Of a stretch of DNA of 64,000 bases, positions 22,008 to 34,264 are shown piece by piece. Position 1 is the stretch's first letter, and each line of letters opens with the position of its first letter. Below the pieces are notes generated by a model. That model saw nothing but the letters and a program-made list of their open reading frames with translations, did no database searches and was not told the DNA's origin. Source of the stretch: Orbilia blumenaviensis (Eukaryota > Ascomycota > Orbiliomycetes > Orbiliales > Orbiliaceae). A program made the position numbers and the translations under genes. The stretch covers positions 1,550,001 through 1,614,000 of the forward strand of contig JAVHNS010000008.1 of NCBI GenBank assembly GCA_036872755.1, written 5' to 3'.

Positions 22008-24426
22008 TTTCGAAGAGACTGTCGGGCAGGGTGAAGGATGATGGAAGGAGAAGTTGCGGTTCTGCTTAAATATGCATATGACATCTGTCGAAGGGAGAGA
22101 AAAAAGGGCAGAACAACTTCCGCAGCCTCCTCGCATAGGTATAGAGAGAAGGGTTGGTTGCCATGCTCTCTGTGGCACAGGGAACCAAGTCTACGTACCG
22201 CCTTTCCCTCGTCGCGGGCTCACGCTGTTCCCATTGTACAGCCCGGCACGGCCGTTCGGTGGAGGAGTTTTGAGACCGGAAACTGCAGCGTATAACGGAG
22301 GCGGTGAGGATGGACCTTCAGCCCGCGGGTTTAGACTTGACATTTGCCCTTGGAGGGCCGTTCGACGTCGACGGCAAGGCGAAACAGCTCAGATTAATAA
22401 TTCGGCTTATTCGTGTATTGGCTCGCGAAGAATAGCGAAAGATAAAAATAACCCTAAGCTAGAAAAAATAAAAATAAAAAGTAGAATAAGGCTTCCAGTC
22501 GTGATACGATGGAATAGGCAAAAGTATAGTTTATATCCAGTGCCAAAGATCTGGAGTGTTCGAGATTCGGTGCCACGACGGGTGCAACCTCTGGCAGTGC
22601 AGTGTAAGTGCGAGTGCGAGTACGAGTGCAGCGGGTATGTACGACGAGAAGTCGTGACCTTTGTTCTCGGGATTGGAATTTTCTAGTGTTTGGAAAGTTT
22701 TTGAATCAAAGCGGCGATACCAACGGCGGCGTAAGAGGATAATGTAATGAGAGTTCGAGGCAGCTCGGGAAAGTCACCGGGGACATATTGCGAAGTTCTA
22801 ATTGTATCGGGCGGCGGTTAGCAACATTGGAGATATTTATATGAAGTAGCTATGGCTAGCGATATCGAATGTTCGAGTCGTAGAACCGACTGGCATTGCA
22901 TTGCACGGCCATGGACCAGACCCCACACACACACACACACGAGACCGACGGGAATGAAACGTACGTACAATACTCGATCAGAGGTCCTCTCGTACTCCCA
23001 GCCAGCTCTGCCTGTGCCTGTCTAACGCCGGGCGACTCGCGTGGGTATATCAGAACATGGCGGGGGAGGTCGAGGTGCCGAGATGTCGAGATGTCTAACC
23101 AAGTAAATAGCTATCGGGGACTATATCGGATGCCTGTGGTCGTGGTCGACGGTGCGGTAGCAGTCTCATATATACTACTAGTACTGATAAGTATATTCAT
23201 ATCCTCCTGGCCATTCCCCAATGTACTTATACCTGTACCTGTTATGTATCCCTTCAAGCTCTGACCAGGCCGAGCTAGGTGGTAAGTTAAGTTGAGAAGC
23301 ACAAAGGCAAAGTATGTATGTACGATTAATCAGCTTTGCCCGCGATAGAACTCGGAACTTTTGCAAGGTTTAGACGAAGTAACTGCAGACCAGGCCACAG
23401 TAGAGAGTTACTTCCAGCTAACTTATAATTAACTTCCAAGCTTTTTTTTGCCGGGGGGCAGGGTTAATCAACAGTAGGAGAAAAGAAAAGGCCATGTCTA
23501 TTCGGGTGCCATGTGCCATGTTTGTGCCCCGCTTAAACCTGCCGTCGCTGTCGACAGATCTCTGAATTTAAATTTAAATCCTGTAGTATACTAAGGCTAG
23601 AACATTTACATCCGAGGACTAACTAACAATAAGCAGTATGGAATTAGGATAGCAAACTTCATTTTGTTACTGGTCTACTACATAGTACTAATTCAGCCCG
23701 CTATCTAGGTACCTATACATTTGGATTTCACATCCAGCGGTGTTTATAATTTTTTATATTGGGGGTTACGTTGGAATGGATATGGAGCTGCTGTTGCATA
23801 GCTGCGTGTTGACATCACTGACCTGCAACTGCACCTTGTCAACTTTCACCTCTTAGGCTGCCTAGGTTACCCAGATATCAGATCTTAAGCGCACGATATT
23901 ACCTTACATAGCTACTAGGTACCTATTAGCATCAGAGCCCTTTGGTTTTCTGCCCGTCCTCGTGCGAGCTCAGTCTCCTAAGCAGCGTCCGACCTAATAT
24001 CGCGTGTGTAGGGGGTTACAATCATATGAGGCCTTCCCGCGAATCTAAATATTTTTAGAGGCAGTTTTTCATTCTTGTATCATTAACTCTTTCAACAGAA
24101 CAGTACTAGCATCTACCTGGCCCGAATACCTGGTTACCGAATACCCACTCAGTTGTCTCAATTAATCTAACCGTCAGCTTAGAGCCTATAATATAAGCTG
24201 GGTACCTGATACCTAACTTGTTACAAAGCTTGACTTGACCAGCCGGCTAACTAGGTAACTGGAGACCGCGACTACACGAGCTCGTTCGATCGAATCCATG
24301 CACAACAACTGGTTGGTTGCATAAACAACATCCACCCAACGCATTGACATTAACTCGCTAGCTATAGCGCACCACCAGCTCTACCACTGCAGTCGATGCT
24401 TGATCCCTGAATGCTGGCAGGATCAG
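22008..24426. other. divergent 2.4 kb intergenic region, PAN3 / APC4
   Basis: A large spacer between divergent genes. A 210-codon plus-strand open frame (22054-22686) runs over the PAN3 leader but has no ATG start or recognisable motif; I treat it as chance. A (CA)n repeat lies at about 22924-22940. Perfect TAGGTACCTA palindromes occur at 23706-23715 and 23916-23925. Confidence 0.5.
22924..22940. repeat. (CA)n microsatellite
   Basis: Eight perfect CA units in the PAN3-APC4 spacer. Confidence 0.9.
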
Positions 24427-27312
24427 ATGCCTCCACCATCGAGCACTTTCGAGATCCTGGGCGAGCGAAAGCTCGTCTCTCCTGCCCAACGGCAGCTTGC
24501 AGCATGGTGTCCGACTAAAGACTTGATTGCCTATGGCTTGGTGGATCAGACCGTCGCCCTGTATCGTATGAACGGTCAGAAGGTATGGCAGACACAAAAA
24601 TACACGACAGGTCAACGCCAGGCAAAGAAGGAGCACAATGTCACCCAGCTATGTTGGAGACCTGATGGTACGCATCCCTCTCTCCTTTTTTCCCTCGCTT
24701 TTAATAACCCTCTTCGTGTTTTTTTTTATATATATTTTTTTATGATTAATGGGATATTCAATAATACTCACCTAAATCATACAGGTCAACTTCTGGCTGT
24801 TAGTTACGACAACTTCATAACCAGAATCGTCGATGTTCAAACAGGACGCTTCGGCCATCAGGTCGAGATGGAGGATGTCACGGAAGGACGCATCACAGCT
24901 ATTGGTTGGGTCGACAACCGCGACCCTGCAACTGAAGATGCTGAACAACTTGAACCGAAGACCAAGACGGACTTCATTAATATTGGAGGAACCTTGAAAG
25001 ACGATAATCTAGGATATCTGTTCGGTCTTTTCAATTTTGACGTCAGCACCGTACTCCCTAAGTTGAGTGTACTGCCTGGTGTCGCCAATGCGTAGGCCTC
25101 CCTCAACTCAGCAATTTGTCTCGTGCTTATATGCTAATGTTGTTGCTCATAGAGATATTACATTTTCGTCGAAACAGAGTTTGGACAGTCTCATCAACGT
25201 CCCATCGATTCGTAAGGAAGATACGATGGATGTTTTGTTGATGGGAACGTCTAAGGGAAGCTTCGCCATGAACGTTTTTGATTCCTTCGTGGTTGGATCG
25301 ATGGACCTCTTTAGTTTGATTGGTGGAAACGATAGATACTCTTATAAGGTAATAAAAGCTATATTCGGAAAAATGATGCGTATTTCATGGCTAATGCTGC
25401 AGTAGATTACTCACCACCAGTCCACAAGGTCTCTCAAGACGCATCTTCTACTAACAACTTCGCAACTTCAGCCGAAATATAAAGCAAGCAAGGAAAAGAA
25501 ACAAGGACCAACCGTTCTTCACGCACTCGATATTTTATTTCTCTCGAATTATGGTCCTTATCTGGGACGTGTCACATATACCATCACGAAAGTTCAACAT
25601 CTCCTCCGATATGTCAATGAAACCGTCGTGGCTATGGCGGCAGAATGGAAAGCTATGGAGGCTGTCGAGACTGCATATATGCGCGCCCAGAAGGAGATCC
25701 TAGAGGCGCCTGAAGACCAAACGGCAGGACTTGAGTTCTTCGAGCTTTTAATTACAGGCTGTGCGAGCGAGAAAATGAAGGAGTGGCTAGTAGATTCTCT
25801 AGGGGAGAAAGGTCACAAGAAGTGGGAGAAGGTTTACGTGAATGGCTATGAAACATTAAGACGGCTGGCTCACGAGCACCTATTACCTTCTTGCGACCGC
25901 TTAATTGTTCTTTTAAGTAAGCTGCGAGGATTGGCCCGCTGGACGGACAAAGATAGTTCTCTTGGTCTAGATCCGGTGGACTACAGTAAGCTCCTCGATC
26001 TTGTATCTGGGCTTATGGCTATCTGCCATGAATTCATGGGGAAAGTCAACTATGAACTGGATCTCTTTTCGGCATTTATCTTCTGGCTCAAGACTGCGTA
26101 CGAAGAGTTTAACAGCTTGACAGAAGGGAACGAGCCTAACCCACAACCCGAAGGCGAACTCCTGGTCGATACGCTCAAAGTTGCAGAGTTTATAGGGAAA
26201 CATCTGCAGAACAGTATTCTCGCAGCGTACTTCGACAAGACGGAGTGGACATGGAGGGAAGGGGAAAGCGTATTTGCCGCATTCACTCGGGTTGCGGATG
26301 GAGAACCGAGTATTTCCGGTGGAGATGCGGTGAAGAACATTATTAGCGGATCTGGGTCTGGACTGAAGAAACGGGAAAGTTCTAGTAGTTTTACAGGTGC
26401 AGCAATAGGCCAAAGCTTAGATGACGGACCGGAAATATTACCTGGTTTCCATCAGGTTTCCGCCCGGATACATGAGGTTTCGAAAAACATATTTTCGAAG
26501 CCAGCAAACGCCATGAAACAACAAGTGCACGTCGGCCAAAGCATTGTAATTCACAACGAGCCGTATAGGATTTTGGATATCAGGCTTTGTGACGACGGTG
26601 GTGCGAACGGCGAGTCGGTATGGTATATCGCTATGGCGAAGAGTGAGCTTGATGATTTCGGGAAGAAGGTTGCTGCATCAGAGAGCACAAGTATGTTCAT
26701 ACCTGGCGGTAATCAAATTTTTTTACAAGGACTGACTTATTATTGTGTACAGTCGTCATGATCCGAATTGCGATCGTTAAGAATGGCACGCTCAGTTCGG
26801 TCAGCGACGTTTCATGCACGAGGATTAATGCGCCGCCGCATAAAGTCGTCTCTGACCTACGGTTTACGGATAACCAAACACTTCTCGTTTTATTTTATGA
26901 TGAAGATAACACGGACATGATGAGCCTTCGATGTACTTCCCCCCATATGAAATACACACCGGTTCCGAAGAGTTGGTGGGAGCTGCCAGCGTCGCCGACA
27001 ACAGAACTTACGGATCAAAACGGGATCTTCCAGTTCGCGATGACGGTTGATGCGAACTACGTCTGCAATATTAAGAGGATGCTTACGTTTAACCACAATG
27101 ATATCACGCCAATTGCTTTGACTGTGAACGTTAATAAGGGTAGAAGGCTGGGGAGTGTGTTGGATAGGGAGAGGTTGAGGTGGATTATCTTCGATCTGGG
27201 GGTGGTGGTTGAAGAGGAGGAAGAGGAAGAGGAAGAGAAGGGAGGCGATGAATACGGGTCGACAGATGAGGATTTCGATGAGGACTTTAAGACACCCGGG
27301 GAGGGACCCTGA
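24427..27312 (+). CDS. APC4: anaphase-promoting complex subunit 4
   Basis: Five exons: 24427-24667, 24785-25091, 25153-25348, 25472-26690, 26753-27312 (2523 nt, 840 aa). APC4 is a scaffold subunit of the APC/C ubiquitin ligase that drives metaphase exit. The N-terminal WD40 region shows the family pattern (RQLAAWCPTKDLIAYGLVDQ, QLCWRPDGQLLAVSYDN). The long helical APC4 domain starts near exon 4 (FLSNYGPYLGRVTYTITKVQ) and contains the WLVDSLGEKGHKKWEK block characteristic of APC4. The C-terminal part resumes beta-propeller-like sequence and ends in a poly-Glu run (about residues 800-810) and acidic tail. Branch points such as CTAAC precede the acceptors. The ATG at 24427 lies immediately before a family-like N-terminus (FEILGERKL). 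Confidence 0.92.
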
Positions 27313-29914
27313 ATCCAGTCTTTATGTCCGCTTACTTTATTTTTGATATCTTACTTCTCTCGCCCGAGAGCCCTATGGGACCCCAGGTCGAATCCCCCAC
27401 AATTTGATAAGGATCGTGATAAGACTGCCCCTCCAAGGCAAAGCGCGCACCGAACCACAACCGAACCCTCGTGTACATACAATAAATGAAATTCAAAATA
27501 TAACACAGCGGTCCCTCTATGGCCCCGGATACGCATTTGGTCAGGAAGATGCCTCCCAGTCAATGCATGAGCAAATAATTCTAATGAGTAAGTGCCCAAT
27601 GGTCCTTTAGCTTGTGACACGAATGGTATTATATTAGTTGGAAATATGAGTTAATACTCGCGTACGCTCCCTGGATTTGGGGCTGTCAGGAGTCTAGCGA
27701 ATCACAGACAGGCCTTGGACGGAGACCCCCTGGCAAACACAAGGGCATGAGCATAGTCAAGTTCGTTCCTCAGGTCCGTCCGCTGTACATGTGTGATGCT
27801 GCAGCTCTGAATCATCCTGCTTTGGGACCGACAGCTCGATTGATCTGAATCTAACCAATGGCAGGCACCGCCCGAGCTCCCGCAGTGCAGCTTCCCTTGG
27901 TCTTGGAGTGCCGGTTCTAGGCCTAACAGCTTGAGTAGTATAGTACCTACTAAGTACCCAACTGACTATTAGTAGTAAATTCTTTCTTTTCTTTTTCTTT
28001 CTTTCTTTTTTTGCATTTGGATTTCCTTTGTCAGACGTGAAGTGAAGTTCTACGAGGGCGACACGTCCTCCGGGGGACAATGCAGTGCTGTGGGGGGAGA
28101 CGGAGTCGTAATCTAATTTAAAATCAATCTGGCAGATCAAGTTCAGAGGGAGAGAAAGAAAGAAGGAAGACAAGAGAGAAAGAGAGCCAGACACGTAGTT
28201 CGGACTTGAAGCAACCTCCCATCTATCTGTCTGTCTTCGGTCCGTTTCGTCCTTGCTTGTTTATGGTCTCCCTGTAAGCATATCTCTCGAGATCTCTTCC
28301 CTGATCCACCTCATCCTCTTCATCATCACCACCATCACCATCACCATCATCACCATCAGCCGGCTTCTAGCTTCCACAGCTTCTTCTGCTGCCGCTGCTT
28401 CCTTTTTTTCTCTTTCAAGTTCTCCCACCGGGTTAGTTAGTCCGAATAATTCGCCACCCACCCAGTCAATCAGTCGGTCGGTCGGTCTAACCGAACAGCC
28501 ACTGCCTCTTTCTCCTAACTAGCTCCCATACCTGTTAGCTAGCTACTAATACCTATCTCGTAGCTTAGCTAGTAACTAGACGTACAGACACGCACAGCAA
28601 GCAAGCAAGCAGCCAGTCGTCGTCTTGTCCTTGTTATTCCTTGACGTGCCTGCATCCGAGCTCCCACCACCCCCTTGGACAGAAGTTAGACCTTGGACGG
28701 GAGCAGTTTTTTACGCGACCACTCTTCAACAAGCCTGCCATCCTATTCCTGGCTCCCTATTTCTGCCTCTCTGTCTCTGTCTATTTTCTTTCCATCCATA
28801 TCGCCGGGCGTTCTTCCGTTTTTGTCTCAGACCGGAACGTATTATATCGATACGATACATATACGGCCTCAAAACGGCTACTTCCCGCACACGCACGCAC
28901 GCACACAAACAGGACATCCCGGTAGGGAAAGAAAAGAAAAGGAAGAAAGGGAGAAAGAAAGAAACGAAGGAATAAAGAAGTAAAATAGAAAAGAAAGACT
29001 CATCGGTCTGCTTTCCGGGACCTCGCTCGCATAAAAAGGTAAGCTACCCAGTATATACCTATATATATCTTATCTTTCTGTCCCTTCCCTGAAGCACCAA
29101 AGGCTTCCCTTTTTTTTTTTTTCGTCCTCGATCCTCATAGTCTTCGCCATTATCACATCACCACTTTATTACCATACTCCCAAGTTTCTTCACCTATTAC
29201 GCCTATTGGTCGAAGGAGAGCTGCCCTACCCGCTTCATTAGCAGTGCTTTTGTAGCGACGTAGACTACTATCATATATCCGTATACTTCCTATCATATAC
29301 AAAAATAGTGGTATAGGTAGAAGTAGCGGTAGTGGCAGTATTGGTGGTACTAGTGGTCGTGGTGGTCGTTGTTTATTGCCGGGCCCTCCAAAATTTTCTC
29401 GCTTGTCAGGAGCTTCTCCGCTGCACCCACAGCTTGACTGCATCCACACCACAGACGCCTCTCCACCAGTCACCAGTCACCTTTCAACCCTCCCTCAACT
29501 CCAGACGCCCTTCTCCCAAAACCACCCTTTTCTAGGTATATAAAAAAACTATATCGAGGACGGGAAACATCTCCAACCTCAACCCTCTCCCGATATAGTC
29601 TATATATCTTTTCTCTCTCTGCTGCCGTGCTGCCGTACTCACGATCCTGACACTGTTTCTAGTAGGGGAAACCAAAACATCTCTGCCCGCCCCTCCACAA
29701 ATAGATCCTCTCCTCCTCCTCATCATACTCCCTCTTACTCCTTCTCTCTTACTCCCACACCCACCCACCATCCGGCATCCACCCACCCTTTCACTACGAT
29801 AACCCCCCTCCTCAGACTCTCTTTTCTTTTGTTCTACAGCATCCGCCCTCACTCTTCTGGATATCCTCTTTGTCCACCTTTTCACCTCCTGTTGACTTTT
29901 GTGTCTTACCCATC
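27313..29914. other. 2.6 kb intergenic region / KAP95 leader
   Basis: It starts with the APC4 3' flank. From about 27980 onward it is dominated by pyrimidine-rich low complexity, including (CAT/CAC)n at 28321-28358, T tracts (29109-29122) and C/T runs up to the KAP95 start. CT-rich sequence directly upstream of an ATG is usual for highly expressed fungal genes, so part is probably a long 5' leader. Open frames here are short, overlapping and lack ATG starts. Confidence 0.5.
28321..28358. repeat. (CAT/CAC)n trinucleotide repeat
   Basis: Imperfect CAT and CAC triplets over about 38 nt in the long spacer upstream of KAP95. Confidence 0.8.
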
Positions 29915-32900
29915 ATGGAGATTGCACAGGTCTTAGAAAACACTATCTCTGCCGGTCTGCACACCCCACCAAGCTTCCCCCCACCCCACATCTCGCATCG
30001 AAGACACGCATGATACCCCCATCTAACATGATCTTCTACGTCATTCTCGTGAATACCATCGACTGACTTTGTTCTTTTTTTAATTTCCCCTCTGTAGATG
30101 CTACTAAGCGCCAGGCTGCCGAACAGACTCTCCAGAATGCTGCCCAAGAAAACTTTGTACGATACCACTGCTCCTACCCTCTCTGTTTCCTTCTTCCCTT
30201 CTTCTTTTCCATTCCTTCTTCTTCCTGACTATAGACATCATGCTAACATTCATTTTCTTCCTCTTGTCTTCTCGTTTCTGAATATATAGCCAGCATACCT
30301 AGAAGGTTTATCGCAACAACTGGCCAATGCCCAAAACTCTTCGGTTGTCAGAGCGGCTGCCGCTCTGGTTCTAAAAAATGAATTTTCGGGTCGAGATCTC
30401 GCTATAGTACACGAGAACCAGCAAAAATGGATTAATTTAGAACCGGCAGTCAAAGAGAACATAAGAGGGCTAGGTCTCGGAACTCTGGCGACCGCCGACC
30501 GTCAGTCCGTTACCAGTGCTGCCCAGTTTGTGGCCGCCATCGCTGCCATCGACCTTCCTACAGGCCAATGGGATGCCCTGATGCCTTCTCTTGTTCAGAA
30601 TGTCAATACCGGCAGTGATACCCTCAAAATGGCCTCGTTAACAACCATTGGTTATATATGCGAGTTCGAGGATGACAATCTCCGTGAAAGCTTGAGCCAG
30701 CACTCCAATGCTATCCTGACGGCTGTCGTCCAAGGTGCACGCAAAGAAGAACCAAATAACGAAGTTAGATATGCCGCCATGAGAGCTTTGAGCGAATCCC
30801 TGGAGTTTGTCCGAAGCAACTTTGAGACAGAAGGCGAAAGAAACTATATCATGCAGGTTGTCTGCGAGGCCACTCAGAGCACAGATGCTAGGATACAGCA
30901 GTCTGCGTTCGGCTGTCTCAACAGAATCATGAGTTTGTACTACGACAAGATGAGATTCTATATGGAGAAGGCATTATTCGGTTTAACGGTCCACGGAATG
31001 AAATCGGAGGACGAGGAAGTTTCCAAGTTGGCTGTTGAATTCTGGTGCACTGTGTGTGAAGAAGAATTGACAATCGAGGAGGATAACTCCGATGCTGCTA
31101 TGAATGGCATCGACGCCACTCGCCCATTCTTTAATTTTGCACGGGTCGCCACTAACGAGGTGGTTCCTGTTCTCCTGGAGCTGTTAACAAAACAGGACGA
31201 GGACGCGACTGATGACGAATACAACATCTCTCGTGCTGCCTACCAGTGTCTATGCCTTTACGCCCAAACGGTCGGTGGCCTTATCATTACTCCTGTTCTC
31301 ACCTTTGTTGAATTAAACCTCCGACACGAGAACTGGCGTATGAGGGACGCTGCCGTCTCTGCCTTCGGCGCGATTATGGAAGGTCCTGATGTCAAGATGC
31401 TTGATCCTCTAATCAAGCAGGCTCTTCCGGTGCTTGTTTCTATGATGAGCGATAAGGTCGTTATGGTCAAGGATTCGGCAGCTTATGCCCTCGGAAGAAT
31501 CTGCGAATGCTGTGGATCAGCCATCGAACCAAATGTGCATCTCCATGGGCTGATTACTGCTCTGTTCACTGGTCTCGATGACAACACCAAGATGGCTGGA
31601 TCATGCTGCTGGGCCCTTATGAACTTGGCGGAGTCCTTCGGCGGAGATAGTGCATCGCAGCCGGAGAACCCTCTGTCGAAGCACTTCGCCGACAGCGTCA
31701 AGGCTCTCTTGGGAGCTACCGAGAGACCTGATGCCGACAACCACCTCCGTACCGCGGCCTACGAAGTTCTGTCTTCCTTTGTCACAAACGTTGGAGCGGA
31801 CCAAATGCCACTTATTGGGAATCTTTTAGACCATCTTGTCGATCGGATCAAGAAGACCGTTGAGATGCAGAAACAGATCGTCAGCACTGACGACCGGGTC
31901 ACCCTCGAGGAGATGCAAATTAGCCTGGCCAGCGTCGTTTCCGTCATTATCAACCGTCTCGATAAGGAGGTTCTTGCTCATGCCGACGCTACGATGGAAG
32001 CTATATTGCTTACACTTCAGTCCCTCCCTCCCACCTCAACTGTTCCCGAGGCGATGTTCGGTGCTGTTGGTGCCATGGCCAATGCTCTAGAGGAAGACTT
32101 CGGTAAATACCTGGACGCCTTCACACCATTCTTGTACAACGCACTCGGCAACCTTGAGGATGCCCAGCTCTGCTCGACGTCTATTGGCTTGGTTAGCGAC
32201 ATCGTTAGATCTGTTCGAGAAAGGGCGGTCCCACATTGCGATAGCTTCATGAATTTCTTGCTGACTAACCTGAGGGTGAGTACCCTTGGTATCAATAAAT
32301 TGCTCTATTTGGTTACTAATACATTGTTCAGAGCAATCATCTCAATCAACAATACAAGCCCGCCATCCTTCAATGTTTTGGCGATATTGCCCAGGCCATC
32401 ACTGGTGCTTTTGAGACCTACCTCCAAGTTGTCATGCAGGTCTTACAACAGGCATCATTTATTCAAATTACTCCTGATAGTTCTATCGATATGTTGGATT
32501 ACGTTTTGAGCCTACGAGAGGGTATAATGGACGCGTACGACGGTGTCATTATTGCTATGAAATCAAGTGGCAAGGTCGCTCTCCTTGCTCCGTATGTTCA
32601 GCATATCTTCGGCTTCCTTGCCATGATTGCACAGGACCAGAACAGAACAGAGGCTTTGTTAAGGTCCTCTATGGGCGTTTTGGGGTAAGTTTGTCTGCTC
32701 ATCAAGGCACAAATATTTTTATGCTGACAAGAGTCCCTAATAGTGATCTCGCCGATTCGTTCCCGAATGGTGAATACGCCAACTTCTTCCGTTCAGAATG
32801 GCTCATGCCCATGATCAAAGACATCAGAGCCAACCGTGAGTTCAGCAGCCGCACCCACGATACCACACGCTGGGCCAAAGAGCAGGTTCGAAAGCAGACC

Positions 32901-32915
32901 AGCCTCCCTGCTTAG
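29915..32915 (+). CDS. KAP95: importin subunit beta-1 (karyopherin beta 95)
   Basis: Five exons: 29915-29954, 30098-30156, 30290-32275, 32332-32684, 32744-32915 (2610 nt, 869 aa; yeast Kap95 is 861). It carries the importin-alpha/NLS cargo complex through the nuclear pore and is released by Ran-GTP. It is built of HEAT repeats: the IBN domain from residue 1 (AEQTLQNAAQENFPAYLEGLSQQL), then recognisable importin-beta blocks (WDALMPSLVQNV, SLTTIGYICEFED, ENWRMRDAAVSAFGAIMEGP, KDSAAYALGRICE, AGSCCWALMNLAE). The acidic loop found in HEAT 8 of this family is probably in the TKQDEDATDDEY stretch. The first coding exon has only 13 codons. The C-terminus matches the family (FFRSEWLMPMIKDIRAN, TRWAKEQVRKQ). 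Confidence 0.96.
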
Positions 32916-34264
32916 CCAACACCCGGAGGACAGATGAAGCCATCGAACTCAGACACTCAGATGGATTTTGCTATGGTAATGTGAAGAATTTGACAAAATG
33001 TTAAGGAGATTATTCGTGCGACATTTGAGATTTTGGGTCGGGGAGACAGCGGAGACCTGGGACGAGCAGTACACCGAGTTGACATCTACCCATACACCGC
33101 TGATCGCCGTCCCAGGCCCCCCGGCTTCCCCTCCCCCCTTAACGAACAGATTGAGAGAATAACAAATTATTTCTAAAAATGTTTTCTTTCGGATCCCTTT
33201 CGTTTAAGCCCCCCGAGCTGCCCCGCGTCCCCACCCCCCAACGCCTGTGCCCCTCGTCCCCCTCCACCCCATTGATACACCCCAACCTAACGCCCCCTCC
33301 CATGCAAATGCACCATCATGTAACCTAGAACCCTTCCTTTTAAAAGACTTCCTTGAGAACAAAACTAAAGCTTGTAGCCCATTATACCCATCATGTATTC
33401 CCTTCCCCGGAGAAGAAATTAGTAATAACAACCTCTTTTTTGAAGACCGCTTCACCCTCCACTGCTGCCCTGCACAGGTATTTGTATTTCCTTTCACCCC
33501 GGTTTTCCCAAATTTTCCTTTATCGGACTCCACACTTTACATGTATACTTCTTGTATCCTTTTTCCCTGAATCATGGCAGTATTTTTTATCTTTCCCTCT
33601 TTTTTTCTTTGCTTCGCGGCTGCCTAGTTATTATTCTTCATTATCCCGGTTGATCTCCTTAAGTTTGATAACTACGTTTCTGCTTCTCTTCGCTTCCGGC
33701 CTATTTGCTTCTTAGAACCATTTTTATTAGTATTCCCTTCTCTTGAATGTGGCTTGCCCTTCCCTTCTCTTTTAAACAATTCATGTAGACATCGAACGGA
33801 CTGTAACAGACTCTCACGCCCACACCCGCCCACCAGAAATACTTAAACATGTAACTTCCCCGATCTTAACGCCTGCCTACCCCCACTATCCCATCCTTCC
33901 CACTCAAACTACCAGCGCACTATCGGTATAATCACAATGGAAACGAAAGAAAAGAAACAGAGGACAGAAGAAAACCTTATGTGAAGATTTTTTTTTTTTT
34001 ATTCATGAATTCGTAAAAAAGAAGAAATAGAGTAATGACTAGGAAGTAGCAAAAGTTGGGCTTACGACGACTTTGAAACTGAAGGCTCTTCTAGTAATAC
34101 ATATTGCTGACCCGGGAAAGGAGAAAAAAAAAAAAAAAAGTCGAAGGAGAGTACTAGTAGATATCAAGTGAAATGGACAGTAATGCCCTTTCCGGCTAAA
34201 CCCCTTCGCTGCTGTCAGTATTTTATATTTGAATCTTGCAAATGATTTCCCTGCTTCATCCTGA
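32916..34264. other. convergent 3' intergenic region
   Basis: Shared 3' flank of KAP95 and RSE1. It is C/T-rich (33180-33720), with long A or T runs at about 33988-34000 and 34123-34139. No gene is supported. Confidence 0.55.

Noticed and set aside
22054..22686. 210-codon plus-strand open frame over the PAN3 leader
   Set aside because: No ATG at the start, no recognisable motif, Arg/Cys composition from chance, and it overlaps the PAN3 promoter and leader.
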